This document shows, one piece after another, positions 16,974 through 25,837 of a stretch of DNA of 64,000 nucleotides. Within the stretch, counting starts at the first letter, position 1, and each line of letters opens with the position of its first letter. The notes under the pieces are model-generated. The model worked only from the letters and a program-made list of their open reading frames with translations. It searched no databases and had not been told where the DNA came from. This stretch comes from [Bacillus] enclensis (GTDB lineage Bacteria > Bacillota > Bacilli > Bacillales > Bacillaceae_B): positions 16,771 to 80,770 of the forward strand of contig NZ_KQ758489.1 in assembly GCF_001456935.1 (NCBI RefSeq), in the 5' to 3' direction. Both the position numbers and the translations under genes were made by a program.

Positions 16974-18476
16974 ATGTTTTCTTTCTTTAAAAATAACAAT
17001 AATGCTGGAAGCAAAAAGAAGCCATCTTTTAAAAACATCAACTTATCTCTGGAAAAATCGGCTGATTACCAACATACCTTTTATCTGAATCCCTTTACAG
17101 GGGTGAAGTTCTGCCTCCATTTTTTCACGACACTGATTGATGGGAAAATTCTGCAGGAAGATGTTCTTCCTTATGTACTGTCAAAGGGGTTCAATGACCT
17201 TGACGATCTGAAAAAGATCGTCCCGATAGTTGATATCCAAATTTCAGAAGATGAAGCCGTCATCGAACAGAAACTGCTGAATGGATATACCATGGTGACC
17301 ATGGATCATTCCCATCGAAAATTCGCCTTCATTGCGACCAAAAATGAAATGGGCCGCAAAGTGTCACAGCCGGAAGTCGAATTCAGTGTCGTAGGACCCA
17401 AAGAGGCTTTCGTCGAATCACTCAGCGACAACCTGAACCTCCTTCGTAAACGAGTTCCTGTAAAGGAGTTAACGGTGGAAGAAATGAGTGTCGGCACCAT
17501 CACTCATACAAGAATCGCCCTCCTTTACCTGGATGGTCTCGCAGATGAAGCGAATGTAAACACGGTCCGGCAGCGGTTGGATGCCATCGATTTCGATCAG
17601 ATTATGGACAGTTCGTTCATTGAACAGCTGATCTCGGATAATACCTTATCACCATTTCCACTGCTTCTTGATTCGGAGCGGCCGGACCGTGTCGCATCCG
17701 TTTTAATTGAAGGGAAAATTGCCATACTGGTGGATGGGTCGCCTCATGCACTGATCGGGCCGACCACGCTTGTTGAATTTTTCAACGCATATGAAGATTA
17801 TTTTCTTAATTTTATAGTCGCATCCTTCTTCCGTCTTGTACGGGTATTTTCGGTTGCCTTCTCGATCCTGATCACGCCGATCTATGTAGCAGCCCTTACA
17901 TATCATTATGAGCTGATACCGAAGGACTTGATGGCGACCCTCGTCACATCGAGGCAGGAAATCCCGCTGCCTCCGATACTCGAGGCACTGTTCCTTGAAC
18001 TAACCATAGAGCTGCTGCGGGAGGCAGGGGCCCGACTTCCGACGAAGGTCGGCCAGACAATCGGTATCGTTGGCGGTATCGTCATCGGGACGGCATCGGT
18101 TGAAGCAGGCCTTACGAGTAATGTCCTGCTGATCCTTGTTGCCCTTGCCGCACTGGCTTCATTTACGACACCTGTTTACCGGATGGGTAATACGATCCGG
18201 ATTCTGCGCTTTCCGTTTTTGCTATTTGCCCAGATTTGGGGGCTGCTTGGGATTGTTTTCTGTTTCTGTTTCCTGCTGGGGCATCTGATGAATCTGACCT
18301 CACTCGGACGGCCATTCCTGGAGCCTTTATACCCGCCGCGTTTAACGGATCTGAAGGACGCTCTCATACGGTTTCCATTTTTCAAGCAGCCAGACCGCCC
18401 TTCATTTCTGAGGACAAATAAATCCACACGATTCAATCCTTCTGAAGGGAAGAAAAAGCTTGATATCGACGAATGA
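16974..18476 (+). CDS. Spore germination receptor subunit A (GerA family)
   Basis: 500 residues. A soluble N-terminal domain (about 40-270) is followed by a membrane domain of about four to six helices, with the family's PTTLVEFFNAYEDYF, ELIPKDLM and PTKVGQTIGIVGGIVIG motifs. It is the A subunit of a nutrient germinant receptor in the spore inner membrane. First gene of an A-B-C operon with tight junctions. The specific germinant cannot be predicted. Confidence 0.92.
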   Translation: MFSFFKNNNNAGSKKKPSFKNINLSLEKSADYQHTFYLNPFTGVKFCLHFFTTLIDGKILQEDVLPYVLSKGFNDLDDLKKIVPIVDIQISEDEAVIEQKLLNGYTMVTMDHSHRKFAFIATKNEMGRKVSQPEVEFSVVGPKEAFVESLSDNLNLLRKRVPVKELTVEEMSVGTITHTRIALLYLDGLADEANVNTVRQRLDAIDFDQIMDSSFIEQLISDNTLSPFPLLLDSERPDRVASVLIEGKIAILVDGSPHALIGPTTLVEFFNAYEDYFLNFIVASFFRLVRVFSVAFSILITPIYVAALTYHYELIPKDLMATLVTSRQEIPLPPILEALFLELTIELLREAGARLPTKVGQTIGIVGGIVIGTASVEAGLTSNVLLILVALAALASFTTPVYRMGNTIRILRFPFLLFAQIWGLLGIVFCFCFLLGHLMNLTSLGRPFLEPLYPPRLTDLKDALIRFPFFKQPDRPSFLRTNKSTRFNPSEGKKKLDIDE

Positions 18477-18490
18477 TTGGAGGTGCTGTA

Positions 18491-19579
18491 ATGCAGCCGA
18501 TTCCTGAAAGCAGAAAGGTCTCCCCTTTTCTCGTATTCTTTCTTATACATTCAATCCAGGTCGGAGCCGGGGTATTGGGCTTTCAGCGGATCATCTCGCA
18601 GGTTGCAGGATATGATGGGTGGATTTCAGTGATTCTCGCCGGAATCACTACCCATATTATCATGTTCATCATGTATCTTTTACTGGATAAAGGCGGAGGC
18701 GACCTTGTTGAAGCACACGCCCTTGTTTTTGGAAAATGGTTTGGTAAGTTATTGGATCTTATCTTCGTCCTTTACTTTACATTACTCGTAATAACCATTC
18801 TGAGAACCTATATCGAGGTTGTCCAAGTGTGGATGTATCCGAGGCTCAGTACCTTTTATTTTGCCCTTGCCTTTATGATCCTGGCATATTATATCGTCTC
18901 TGGAGGAGTAAGGAGTATTGCAGGAGTGGCATTTTTCGGGATCGTCCTTCCAAGCTATCTGTTGTTGACGTTCGCATTCACATTCCCGTTCAGTGATTTC
19001 CGTAATCTCCTCCCCGTCTTTGATCATTCGATTAAAGATATCATGTTGGCCACAAAAAATATGTCGCTGACGTTTCTCGGATATGAGTCGATCCTGATGC
19101 TCTACCCATTCATTAAAAACGCAAAGAAATCACAGAAATATGCTCATTGGGGACTGTTCACCACTACAATGGTTTACGTTTTCATTGCCCTTATTTCCTT
19201 TGCCTTCTTCAGTGAAAAGCAGCTGGCAAAGACGGTGTGGGCCACTTTATCGATGTGGAAGATCGTCGAGATGCCCTTTGTTGAACGATTTGAGTATATC
19301 GGGATAGCCAACTGGTGCCTGATCATCCTGCCGAACGTCTGTATCGCTTTGTGGTGCGGGAGCAGGATCATGAAGAGGACCACCTTCCTCAAACAGCGTC
19401 ATTCGGTCTGGATTCTATCGGCAATCGTCATCGGCACCCTGACATTCTTGAGAAAACGCCAGCAGGTCAACTTTTTGAATACCTTTTCCGGGGAAGTCGG
19501 TTTCTATATCAATTACGGGTATATCCCCCTTCTCCTCTTATTGGTGATTATTATGAAGAAGGTGAAAAAGAAAGCATGA
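18491..19579 (+). CDS. Spore germination receptor subunit B (GerB family)
   Basis: 362 residues with about ten hydrophobic helices of the APC-type amino-acid permease fold (LGFQRIISQVAGYDGWISVILAG near the N-terminus). B subunits are thought to bind the germinant. The ATG after GGAGGTG is chosen; a frame start 18 bp upstream overlaps the A gene and the ribosome binding site. ATGA overlap with the C gene. Confidence 0.92.
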   Translation: MQPIPESRKVSPFLVFFLIHSIQVGAGVLGFQRIISQVAGYDGWISVILAGITTHIIMFIMYLLLDKGGGDLVEAHALVFGKWFGKLLDLIFVLYFTLLVITILRTYIEVVQVWMYPRLSTFYFALAFMILAYYIVSGGVRSIAGVAFFGIVLPSYLLLTFAFTFPFSDFRNLLPVFDHSIKDIMLATKNMSLTFLGYESILMLYPFIKNAKKSQKYAHWGLFTTTMVYVFIALISFAFFSEKQLAKTVWATLSMWKIVEMPFVERFEYIGIANWCLIILPNVCIALWCGSRIMKRTTFLKQRHSVWILSAIVIGTLTFLRKRQQVNFLNTFSGEVGFYINYGYIPLLLLLVIIMKKVKKKA

Positions 19580-20670
19580 GAAAGCAACTGACACTTTGTA
19601 TTACACTATTATTACTGCTGACAGGCTGCGTCGAAAGGGAAATCCTTGATGACCTGAATATTGAAACAGCCAAAGGTTACGACCTTGTAGATAAGAACAC
19701 CATCAAGGGGACAGCCTTATTTCCTGTTTATATAAAAGACGGGACCATTGAAAACAGGACATTGTCCGCTGAGGCACCTTCAACCCGCGAGGTATTGGAA
19801 ACCTTATCACGGAAATCCCAGCAGCCGCTTGTGAGGGGAAGCTTGGATGTGGTGCTTATTGGAGATGAACTGGCGAAGAAAGGGATCCTGGATGTCGCCG
19901 ATTCCCTCCAGAGGGATGCTAGTATCGGGGCTCGTGTGATGCTGACCATTACCGAGGGAAATGCAGGGGATATCCTGCAAGGGAATTACGGGATAAGAGG
20001 GAACGGGATGTTCATCTCGAATCTCCTCAATCAGAACATCAAGCGGAGGGAGCTGCCTGAAACCAATTTACATATGTTCCTCTTTGATTATTATCAGGAC
20101 GGCCAGACTCCCTACCTTCCCATCATCAAACAAGTTTCCGACGATACCCTTGAGGTCACGGGGATAGCCCTGATGGATGCAGACAAGATGATCGACCGGG
20201 TTGCTTCAGATGACATGTTCTTTTTTAAGCTTCTGGTGGATAAGCTTTCAGAGGGGAGTCATGTTGTAAAGCTTGGGGGTAAAGACGGAAGCACGGAGCA
20301 AAGAGTCGAAGCAGCGGTAACGAGCATTAAATCGAAACATAATATCAAGGTAGTGAATAATTCGGATCCAGTAAAAGTGACCATCAAAATCACCATTAAT
20401 GGAATTATAAAAGAATACACAGGAAAAAGCTTATCAACGAAGAAAATTAAAGAAATAGAAGATAAGATGTCATCTGATATTGTGGACCATTCAAAGAAAC
20501 TGCTCGCCAGGTTCCAGGAGCTGGGCATCGACCCCATTGGTATCGGGCAGCTGCAAAAACACGGTGTGCGAGGGTTTGATATAAAAGAATGGGAAAAGTC
20601 CTTATATCCGAATGTCCAGTTCGATATTAAACCTGATGTGAAAATACTTGAGTCAGGGACTGTGGAATAG
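19576..20670 (+). CDS. Spore germination receptor lipoprotein C (GerC family)
   Basis: 364 residues. Signal peptide with lipobox LLTGC, followed by the Ger(x)C domains: the N-terminal VEREILDDLNIETAKGYDLV region and a C-terminal part with ELGIDPIGIGQLQKH and KEWEKSLYPNVQFDI. The start is the ATG that overlaps the B-gene stop; upstream in-frame sequence belongs to the B gene. Completes a standard gerABC operon; a strong bidirectional terminator follows. Confidence 0.92.
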   Translation: MRKQLTLCITLLLLLTGCVEREILDDLNIETAKGYDLVDKNTIKGTALFPVYIKDGTIENRTLSAEAPSTREVLETLSRKSQQPLVRGSLDVVLIGDELAKKGILDVADSLQRDASIGARVMLTITEGNAGDILQGNYGIRGNGMFISNLLNQNIKRRELPETNLHMFLFDYYQDGQTPYLPIIKQVSDDTLEVTGIALMDADKMIDRVASDDMFFFKLLVDKLSEGSHVVKLGGKDGSTEQRVEAAVTSIKSKHNIKVVNNSDPVKVTIKITINGIIKEYTGKSLSTKKIKEIEDKMSSDIVDHSKKLLARFQELGIDPIGIGQLQKHGVRGFDIKEWEKSLYPNVQFDIKPDVKILESGTVE

Positions 20671-20685
20671 GATTGTAGAGACTGT

Positions 20686-20728
20686 AAAAAGAGGAGGGGT
20701 GCGAAATGATTGCACCTCTCCTCTTTTT
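20686..20728. terminator. Bidirectional terminator after the ger operon
   Basis: 17-bp stem (AAAAAGAGGAGGGGTGC with GCACCTCTCCTCTTTTT, one wobble) between convergent genes. Confidence 0.9.
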
Positions 20729-20734
20729 GCTTTT

Positions 20735-21772
20735 TTATAAATGGACGGCCTTTCCATGAGATGAACTTTCCTTGCAGGCTTCGATGATCCTGATCACTTC
20801 AAGGGCTTCTGCTGCTTTTACCGGTGAGGCATCATTATTCCTGATGGCGTCATGGATTCCTTGATAATAAAGAGTGTAATCTCCATTTTCAGACGGAAGT
20901 TTTACGGTGTCCACCTTTTCGCCGTCCGTAACGGATAACGTCCCCCAAGCACTTTCATTCTCTTGTCCCCATGATTCCGAATATGGGTCGAGACCCTCTT
21001 TCAGGTCTGCTTCCTGTCGGTCCATACCGTATTTCATATAGCTCCCGCTGCGGCCGTGCACCTGATAGCGGGGTCCGGGGTCAAGCACCATTGAGCGGGA
21101 ATTGAGGGAAACCCTCATCCCTTCATATCCCATTACGATATGGAAGTAATCCTCCGCTTTATCCTGATCGCGCTGTGAAAACACATCCGCAAATACCCAT
21201 TGAGGCGTACCGAACAGATATAGTGCCTGGTCGATCAAGTGTGAACCGAGGTCATACAACACTCCCCCGCCATCGATTTTATTCTCTTTCCAGCGGTCCT
21301 TCACCTGAGGGCGGTAGCGGTCGAAATGGGCTTCGTATGTCGCGATATTCCCCAGCCGCTTTTCTTCTAAAAGCTTTTTGATTGTGAGGAAGTCAGCATC
21401 CCAGCGCCGGTTATGGAAAACAGACAAGAGGAGGCCTTTTTCTTCGGCCAGTGAGATCAGCTCTTCTCCCTCGGAACTTGAGGTGACGAACGGTTTTTCC
21501 ACCACCACATGTTTCCCGGCATGCAGGGAATGCTTGATCATGCTGTAATGCAGATGGTTCGGTGTCGTAATGACGACAAGATCGATGTCTTCCTGAAGCA
21601 GTTCATCCAATGTTTGAACCACCCTGGCATCTTCTATGTCTTTCTGGACTTTCTCCTTATTTGAAGACATGACTGTATGTATATGATAGTCCTTGGAATG
21701 CTGCAGAAGAGGACGGTGAAAGCTTTGTCCTGAAAATCCGTAGCCTGCAAGTCCAACGTTGATCGGTTTCAT
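20735..21772 (-). CDS. Gfo/Idh/MocA-family NAD(P)-dependent oxidoreductase (IolW/YvaA-like)
   Basis: 345 residues. Rossmann motif GLAGYGFSGQSFHRPLL at the N-terminus, the family motif EKPF, then GGGVLYDLGSHLIDQALYLFG. Similar in layout to B. subtilis IolW (YvaA), a scyllo-inositol dehydrogenase, with SVFHNRRWDADFLTIKKLL and FDRYRPQV in matching places. The start is the ATG six bases after AGGTG; a longer frame exists upstream. Monocistronic. The sugar or cyclitol substrate is inferred only. Confidence 0.87.
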   Translation of the reverse strand: MKPINVGLAGYGFSGQSFHRPLLQHSKDYHIHTVMSSNKEKVQKDIEDARVVQTLDELLQEDIDLVVITTPNHLHYSMIKHSLHAGKHVVVEKPFVTSSSEGEELISLAEEKGLLLSVFHNRRWDADFLTIKKLLEEKRLGNIATYEAHFDRYRPQVKDRWKENKIDGGGVLYDLGSHLIDQALYLFGTPQWVFADVFSQRDQDKAEDYFHIVMGYEGMRVSLNSRSMVLDPGPRYQVHGRSGSYMKYGMDRQEADLKEGLDPYSESWGQENESAWGTLSVTDGEKVDTVKLPSENGDYTLYYQGIHDAIRNNDASPVKAAEALEVIRIIEACKESSSHGKAVHL

Positions 21773-21921
21773 TTTATCACCTGAATTTCTATAGAATGTA
21801 TCCATTATAGTATCATGTCCAGTACAGATCAGGGAAATTCTTTGCAGGCCGGGATCTGATATCTTGCAGTTTACGTAAAGTTGCTCGTAAGGTTAAAATA
21901 AGAGGGAAAGGGGGGTTACAA

Positions 21922-22236
21922 ATGCAATCGATCAAAAACAAAGAAACGTTCGAAGAAATCATTTCTTCAAAACAGCCCGTAATCATTAAATTCCATGCAG
22001 ACTGGTGTCCTGACTGCCGCCGCATGGACATGTTCATTGATGAAATCATGGAACAATATGATCAATATAAATGGTATGACATCAACAAGGACGAACTTCC
22101 AGAGATAGCGGAAAAGTATGACGTCATGGGGATCCCGAGCCTGCTCGTATGGAAGAACGGCGAAAAGACCGCCCACCTGCACAGCGCGAATGCAAAAACG
22201 CCGGATCAGGTGACAGACTTCTTGGAATCCTTGTAA
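21922..22236 (+). CDS. Thioredoxin-family protein
   Basis: 104-residue thioredoxin fold with active site WCPDC (Cys29, Cys32) instead of WCGPC, and the cis-proline motif GIPS. WCPDC proteins in Bacillus are thiol-disulfide proteins related to YusE/YtpP; partner unknown. No signal peptide, so cytoplasmic. AAAGGGGGG ribosome binding site. Its terminator is shared with the convergent lipase-like gene. Confidence 0.87.
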   Translation: MQSIKNKETFEEIISSKQPVIIKFHADWCPDCRRMDMFIDEIMEQYDQYKWYDINKDELPEIAEKYDVMGIPSLLVWKNGEKTAHLHSANAKTPDQVTDFLESL

Positions 22237-22240
22237 TGAC

Positions 22241-22276
22241 AAAGCCCGTCCTCCGCTTTACCGGCGGACGGGCTTT
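22241..22276. terminator. Terminator between thioredoxin and lipase-like genes
   Basis: AAAGCCCGTCCTCCG pairs with CGGCGGACGGGCTTT (one mismatch). Usable from both sides. Confidence 0.85.
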
Positions 22277-22301
22277 AAGCATTTTAGCAGGATTGGATGA
22301 A

Positions 22302-23741
22302 TTACTCATGAACGTTTCCATGCTCATCGACCGTAACGGTTCTGATGACCGTCCGTTGGAACCGCTCCCCCTGTGCTGTCGTTCCCTCTATGTCAATCGT
22401 GATGTTATGGATGCCTTCACCGTATCCTGCAAGGGTTTCCGGGTTGAGATCCGCCGGTTGATCCTTTTTCCCTGATGGGAAGTGGTAAAGATGAATTTGT
22501 TTTTCAATACCCACTATCCCTGTCATCTTCACTTCCTTACTATCGGACTCAGCCACTTTAACGCTGATGATTTCATCCATCCCCACATTCACCCCGCCTG
22601 AAAAGATGACATTCAACAAATAGGACTCCCGTGAATCATTCCTTGCCTCCATCACCCATCTGCCCTTAGCCGGTGACGGGATGATGATCGAATGGTGAAG
22701 TGCATTTGGAAAGAAACCGGTCTCATCACCCGCTGTGACAAAACGGACATGCCGCCTGCCATCAGGGTCCGTCAATACATAGGAGGCATCGCTTGAAGAA
22801 CTGACCCAATCAACCGTCAGCTCCTCCACCCCTTCTTCCACATAGAACCGTTCTGCTGCGGCACCCGTATACACCCCTCCCTTGTGGAGGACGGAAACGG
22901 GCAATTCCTCATCAACCGATTCAGCGGCAATGGCAACAGGAAGTTCTTCCACTTCCTCAAGAACCAATTTTTCTATATAAGGAAAGATTTCATCTCCCAG
23001 TTTGATCGTCTTGTGGGTCCAGTCACCTACCATCACTTCCTCCCCGTAAGGAAGCCGAGAGCTCTTCACCGTCACCGCACCGTCACTTGGACCAAACCGC
23101 CTCAAATACAAACCGCCCCAAAACAACTCTGATCCCATGCTGCCCCAGCCGGTACCGCCGAATGTATAAAAAGATGAATGCCCCGGCTCCATGTTTTCAT
23201 CTGTCCGTTTCCGGTAGGCTTTCATATAGCCCGTCTGCAGGGAAAATACCGCTTCACTCCTGCTGCCGAGCGTATCCGCGATCCAGTCTGCCCATTTGCT
23301 GAACGCCAAATCTGCAAGCTGGGATCCGTGATGAGGGGTGGATAAGGTGATCACCCGCTTCACAAACTGCGAGGCATCATGATAAACCATTGCCGTCTGG
23401 GCATCGATCCCTCCCTTGCTGTGAGCCACAATCACCACTTCACTTTGAAAAGATACAGAAATCTCCTTCAGTTTTTCAGCCAGCAGCAGTCCATTCGACC
23501 ACATATCGGCCGTTCCTGAAAGATTGATGAACGCTGTCCGGTATCCTTTTGCACGTGCTGTTTCACGGATATCATTCCCATCAACGTTCCATGTTGCAGA
23601 TGTCGTGTTTATACCATGAATGAAAAGGATCGGATAGCTGCCGGGCTTAATATCCTCAGGTTCTTCCCCCGGATACCAGCTTCCCGGAATGGTTTCACCG
23701 GCTGTGCCCGGTGACATACTGGAATTTAGAGACTCCTTCAT
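22302..23741 (-). CDS. Alpha/beta-hydrolase, lipase-like, with C-terminal beta domain
   Basis: 479 residues. Residues about 35-260 form an alpha/beta hydrolase: oxyanion region FIHGINTTSATW, nucleophile elbow VAHSKGGID (Ser in AHSKG), and STPHHGSQLAD as in triacylglycerol lipases and PGAP1-like esterases. Roughly 290-479 is a beta-rich region of unknown type that may bind lipid or surface. No signal peptide is visible (start MKESLNSSMSPGTAGE), unusual for a Bacillus lipase. Monocistronic. Confidence 0.8.
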   Translation of the reverse strand: MKESLNSSMSPGTAGETIPGSWYPGEEPEDIKPGSYPILFIHGINTTSATWNVDGNDIRETARAKGYRTAFINLSGTADMWSNGLLLAEKLKEISVSFQSEVVIVAHSKGGIDAQTAMVYHDASQFVKRVITLSTPHHGSQLADLAFSKWADWIADTLGSRSEAVFSLQTGYMKAYRKRTDENMEPGHSSFYTFGGTGWGSMGSELFWGGLYLRRFGPSDGAVTVKSSRLPYGEEVMVGDWTHKTIKLGDEIFPYIEKLVLEEVEELPVAIAAESVDEELPVSVLHKGGVYTGAAAERFYVEEGVEELTVDWVSSSSDASYVLTDPDGRRHVRFVTAGDETGFFPNALHHSIIIPSPAKGRWVMEARNDSRESYLLNVIFSGGVNVGMDEIISVKVAESDSKEVKMTGIVGIEKQIHLYHFPSGKKDQPADLNPETLAGYGEGIHNITIDIEGTTAQGERFQRTVIRTVTVDEHGNVHE

Positions 23742-23899
23742 AAACCCGCCCCCTTCTTCTGTTTATAGTTTCTTTTCTTTATTCCACACCTGAAAACCTT
23801 TAAATGGCTTCCATCTTTTAAAATAGGGACTTCATCCCCATGCATATCCATCACCCTTTTTTCCAAAACTAAAGTGACTAGATGAAGGAGGAATGACAA

Positions 23900-24040
23900 A
23901 TGACGAAAAAAGATAATAATGGAAGCAGCAACCAGAACTCCCCGAAACGGGGGACAACTGAATTTGCTGCGGAACTGACAAGCGGGGATAACAGCAAGGG
24001 CAACAAACACAACAAGGACCAAAAGAACAAGACCGACTGA
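23900..24040 (+). CDS. Small gamma-SASP-like protein
   Basis: 46 residues, extremely hydrophilic (Lys/Asn/Gln/Ser/Gly). Segment GTTEFAAELTSGD resembles the TEFASET motif of gamma-type small acid-soluble spore proteins, and sspH follows 37 bp later. AAGGAGGAATGACAA precedes the ATG. Too short for typical gene callers. The SASP link is a similarity I see by eye; it is shorter than usual gamma SASPs and lacks their repeat. Confidence 0.6.
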   Translation: MTKKDNNGSSNQNSPKRGTTEFAAELTSGDNSKGNKHNKDQKNKTD

Positions 24041-24077
24041 AGAATTGATCCCGTTAAACATAAGGAGGATGCCAATC

Positions 24078-24257
24078 ATGGAACTTAAACGTGCGAAACA
24101 AATTTTATCTTCGTCAGCGGACATAGAAGTGAAATATCAAGATGCGTCTGTATGGATCGATGAAGTGATGGAAGACGGACAGACAGCAGTCGTACATCTG
24201 CGCGGTCCGCTTGAAGAGAGATCACAGGTAAGCATCGCGGATCTGCAAGAGGGTTGA
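24078..24257 (+). CDS. sspH: Small acid-soluble spore protein H
   Basis: 59 residues: MELKRAKQILSSSADIEVKY, then SVWIDEV and TAVVHLRGPLEE, the conserved pattern of the SspH family of minor spore-core proteins. Start chosen at the ATG after AAGGAGG; an ATG 33 bp upstream in frame has no site. Expected to be expressed in the forespore. Terminator immediately downstream. Confidence 0.9.
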   Translation: MELKRAKQILSSSADIEVKYQDASVWIDEVMEDGQTAVVHLRGPLEERSQVSIADLQEG

Positions 24258-24268
24258 TTGTACAAATG

Positions 24269-24302
24269 AAAAAGCCACGCGGGAAGGACCCGCGTGGCTT
24301 TT
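24269..24302. terminator. Terminator between sspH and alkaline phosphatase
   Basis: AAAAGCCACGCGGG/CCCGCGTGGCTTTT stem with a six-base loop, between convergent genes. Confidence 0.92.
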
Positions 24303-24306
24303 AGCA

Positions 24307-25686
24307 TTATTTATTCTCTTTGATTTTTCCTTTATTCTTTAAAATTTCGAAAATCAACTGAGCCTGATCCGTATTGTCGATCATCCCTGCAAACTTTTCT
24401 TTCTGGGGACCGAATGCATAGACAGGTACGTCATCCCCTGTATGTCCATCGGTCGTCCAGCCAGTACCGGAACGCGTGTCGAAGATTTTTTCGATTGCAT
24501 TATCGATTTCCACTTTATCCTTCGTCGCCGCTGCTTCTTTTACAGATGAAATTTCTTCGTCTGTTAATTCAAGGTCGACATATTGAGAAAGCGTTTCTTC
24601 TACAGATGCGCCGTTCGCGATTTCTTCTGCCATGAAGTCAGGCGTGCGTTTCGCAGCATCGATCACGTTTGGATCCCAGTTATAGTCACCATCCGAACCG
24701 ATTGAGAATCCGCCAGTTGAGTGGTCAGCCGTCACGACGACCAGGGTCTCACCATTTTCTTTGGCAAAATCACGTACTTTTTCAAATGCTTTTTCAAAGT
24801 CCCTCATTTCACTCATAGAAGCGACAACATCATTATCATGTCCGCCCCAGTCGATCTGGCTTCCTTCCACCATCAGGAAAAATCCGTCTTTGTCAGATTT
24901 CAGGCGGTCAAGTGCAGATGTAGTCATATCAGCAAGACTTGGCTGTTTTTCATCGCGGTCGATCATCTTATCCATACCTGACTCGGCAAAAAGACCAAGG
25001 ACCTGTTCATTTTCATCATTCTTCATTTCTTCAGTTGACTTCACATAGCTGTATCCGTCTTTCTTGAATTCTTCAGCCAGATTACGGTCTTCACGTTCGA
25101 AGAAGTCCGTTCCACCGCCAAGCATAACATCGATTTTATGTTCACCCTTGATCATTTCATCAAAATAATCATTGGCTATTTCATCTTCATTTTTACGGCT
25201 TTCATCATGCGCACCGTAAGAAGCAGGTGTTGCATGCGTGATTTCAGAAGTTGAAACAAGACCTGTAGACATGCCGTTTTCCTTTGCCTGCTCAAGGACT
25301 GTTTTAACATCGGATTTATCATTATCAACAGCAATCGCATTGTTATACGTCTTCACCCCGCCGCTCATCGCTGTTGCTGCCGCTGCTGAATCCGTCACAT
25401 TTTCTTTTTCATCTTCAGGATATGTGGACTGCAGTCCCACAAGATACGGATCAAATGCCGTTTTCTCGAATTCCGGTGTATCCGGATTGTCATTCATATA
25501 ACGAAGGGCTGTTGTATAAGGGACACCCATGCCGTCACCAATCATGAAGATGACATTTTTGGCTTTCCCGTTTTTAGATTCTTTCGCTTGCGCCTCAGGG
25601 TTGTCCTGATTCATACCGATCACACTTCCGATTGCCAATGATGAAACAACTGCCAAAGGAAGGATCTTCTTCATGGATTTTTTCAT
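24307..25686 (-). CDS. phoB: Secreted alkaline phosphatase (PhoA/PhoB family)
   Basis: 459 residues with a cleavable signal peptide (MKKSMKKILPLAVVSSLAIG..., cleavage near AQA). Metal and active-site motifs: MIGDGMG, the phosphoserine motif DSAAAATA, VTADHSTGG and DGHTGDD. Length agrees with B. subtilis PhoA/PhoB. It releases phosphate from organic monoesters outside the cell. A pair of TTTACA repeats upstream fits PhoP control. The symbol is by family; PhoA cannot be excluded. Confidence 0.9.
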   Translation of the reverse strand: MKKSMKKILPLAVVSSLAIGSVIGMNQDNPEAQAKESKNGKAKNVIFMIGDGMGVPYTTALRYMNDNPDTPEFEKTAFDPYLVGLQSTYPEDEKENVTDSAAAATAMSGGVKTYNNAIAVDNDKSDVKTVLEQAKENGMSTGLVSTSEITHATPASYGAHDESRKNEDEIANDYFDEMIKGEHKIDVMLGGGTDFFEREDRNLAEEFKKDGYSYVKSTEEMKNDENEQVLGLFAESGMDKMIDRDEKQPSLADMTTSALDRLKSDKDGFFLMVEGSQIDWGGHDNDVVASMSEMRDFEKAFEKVRDFAKENGETLVVVTADHSTGGFSIGSDGDYNWDPNVIDAAKRTPDFMAEEIANGASVEETLSQYVDLELTDEEISSVKEAAATKDKVEIDNAIEKIFDTRSGTGWTTDGHTGDDVPVYAFGPQKEKFAGMIDNTDQAQLIFEILKNKGKIKENK

Positions 25687-25767
25687 TTCCCGACCTCCTA
25701 GATTATGAATACAGTTACTAGGATAGTAGAGAATTATGAAGAATTATTTTCAAAGAGACGACAATTT

Positions 25768-25784
25768 TGTAAAAGGTTTGTAAA
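25768..25784 (-). promoter_or_regulatory. PhoP box upstream of alkaline phosphatase
   Basis: On the coding strand, two direct TTTACA repeats separated by 5 bp, the spacing of PhoP dimers in Bacillus Pho promoters. It lies about 80-100 bp before the start codon. Confidence 0.6.
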
Positions 25785-25787
25785 TGC

Positions 25788-25835
25788 AAAAAGGCCCGCC
25801 CCGCTTCCCTTTTACAGAGAGCGGGGCGGGCCTTT
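25788..25835. terminator. Terminator of the DDAH-family gene
   Basis: AAAGGCCCGCCCCGCT/AGCGGGGCGGGCCTTT perfect 16-bp stem with a 14-base loop, next to the PhoP box. Confidence 0.85.
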
Positions 25836-25837
25836 GT

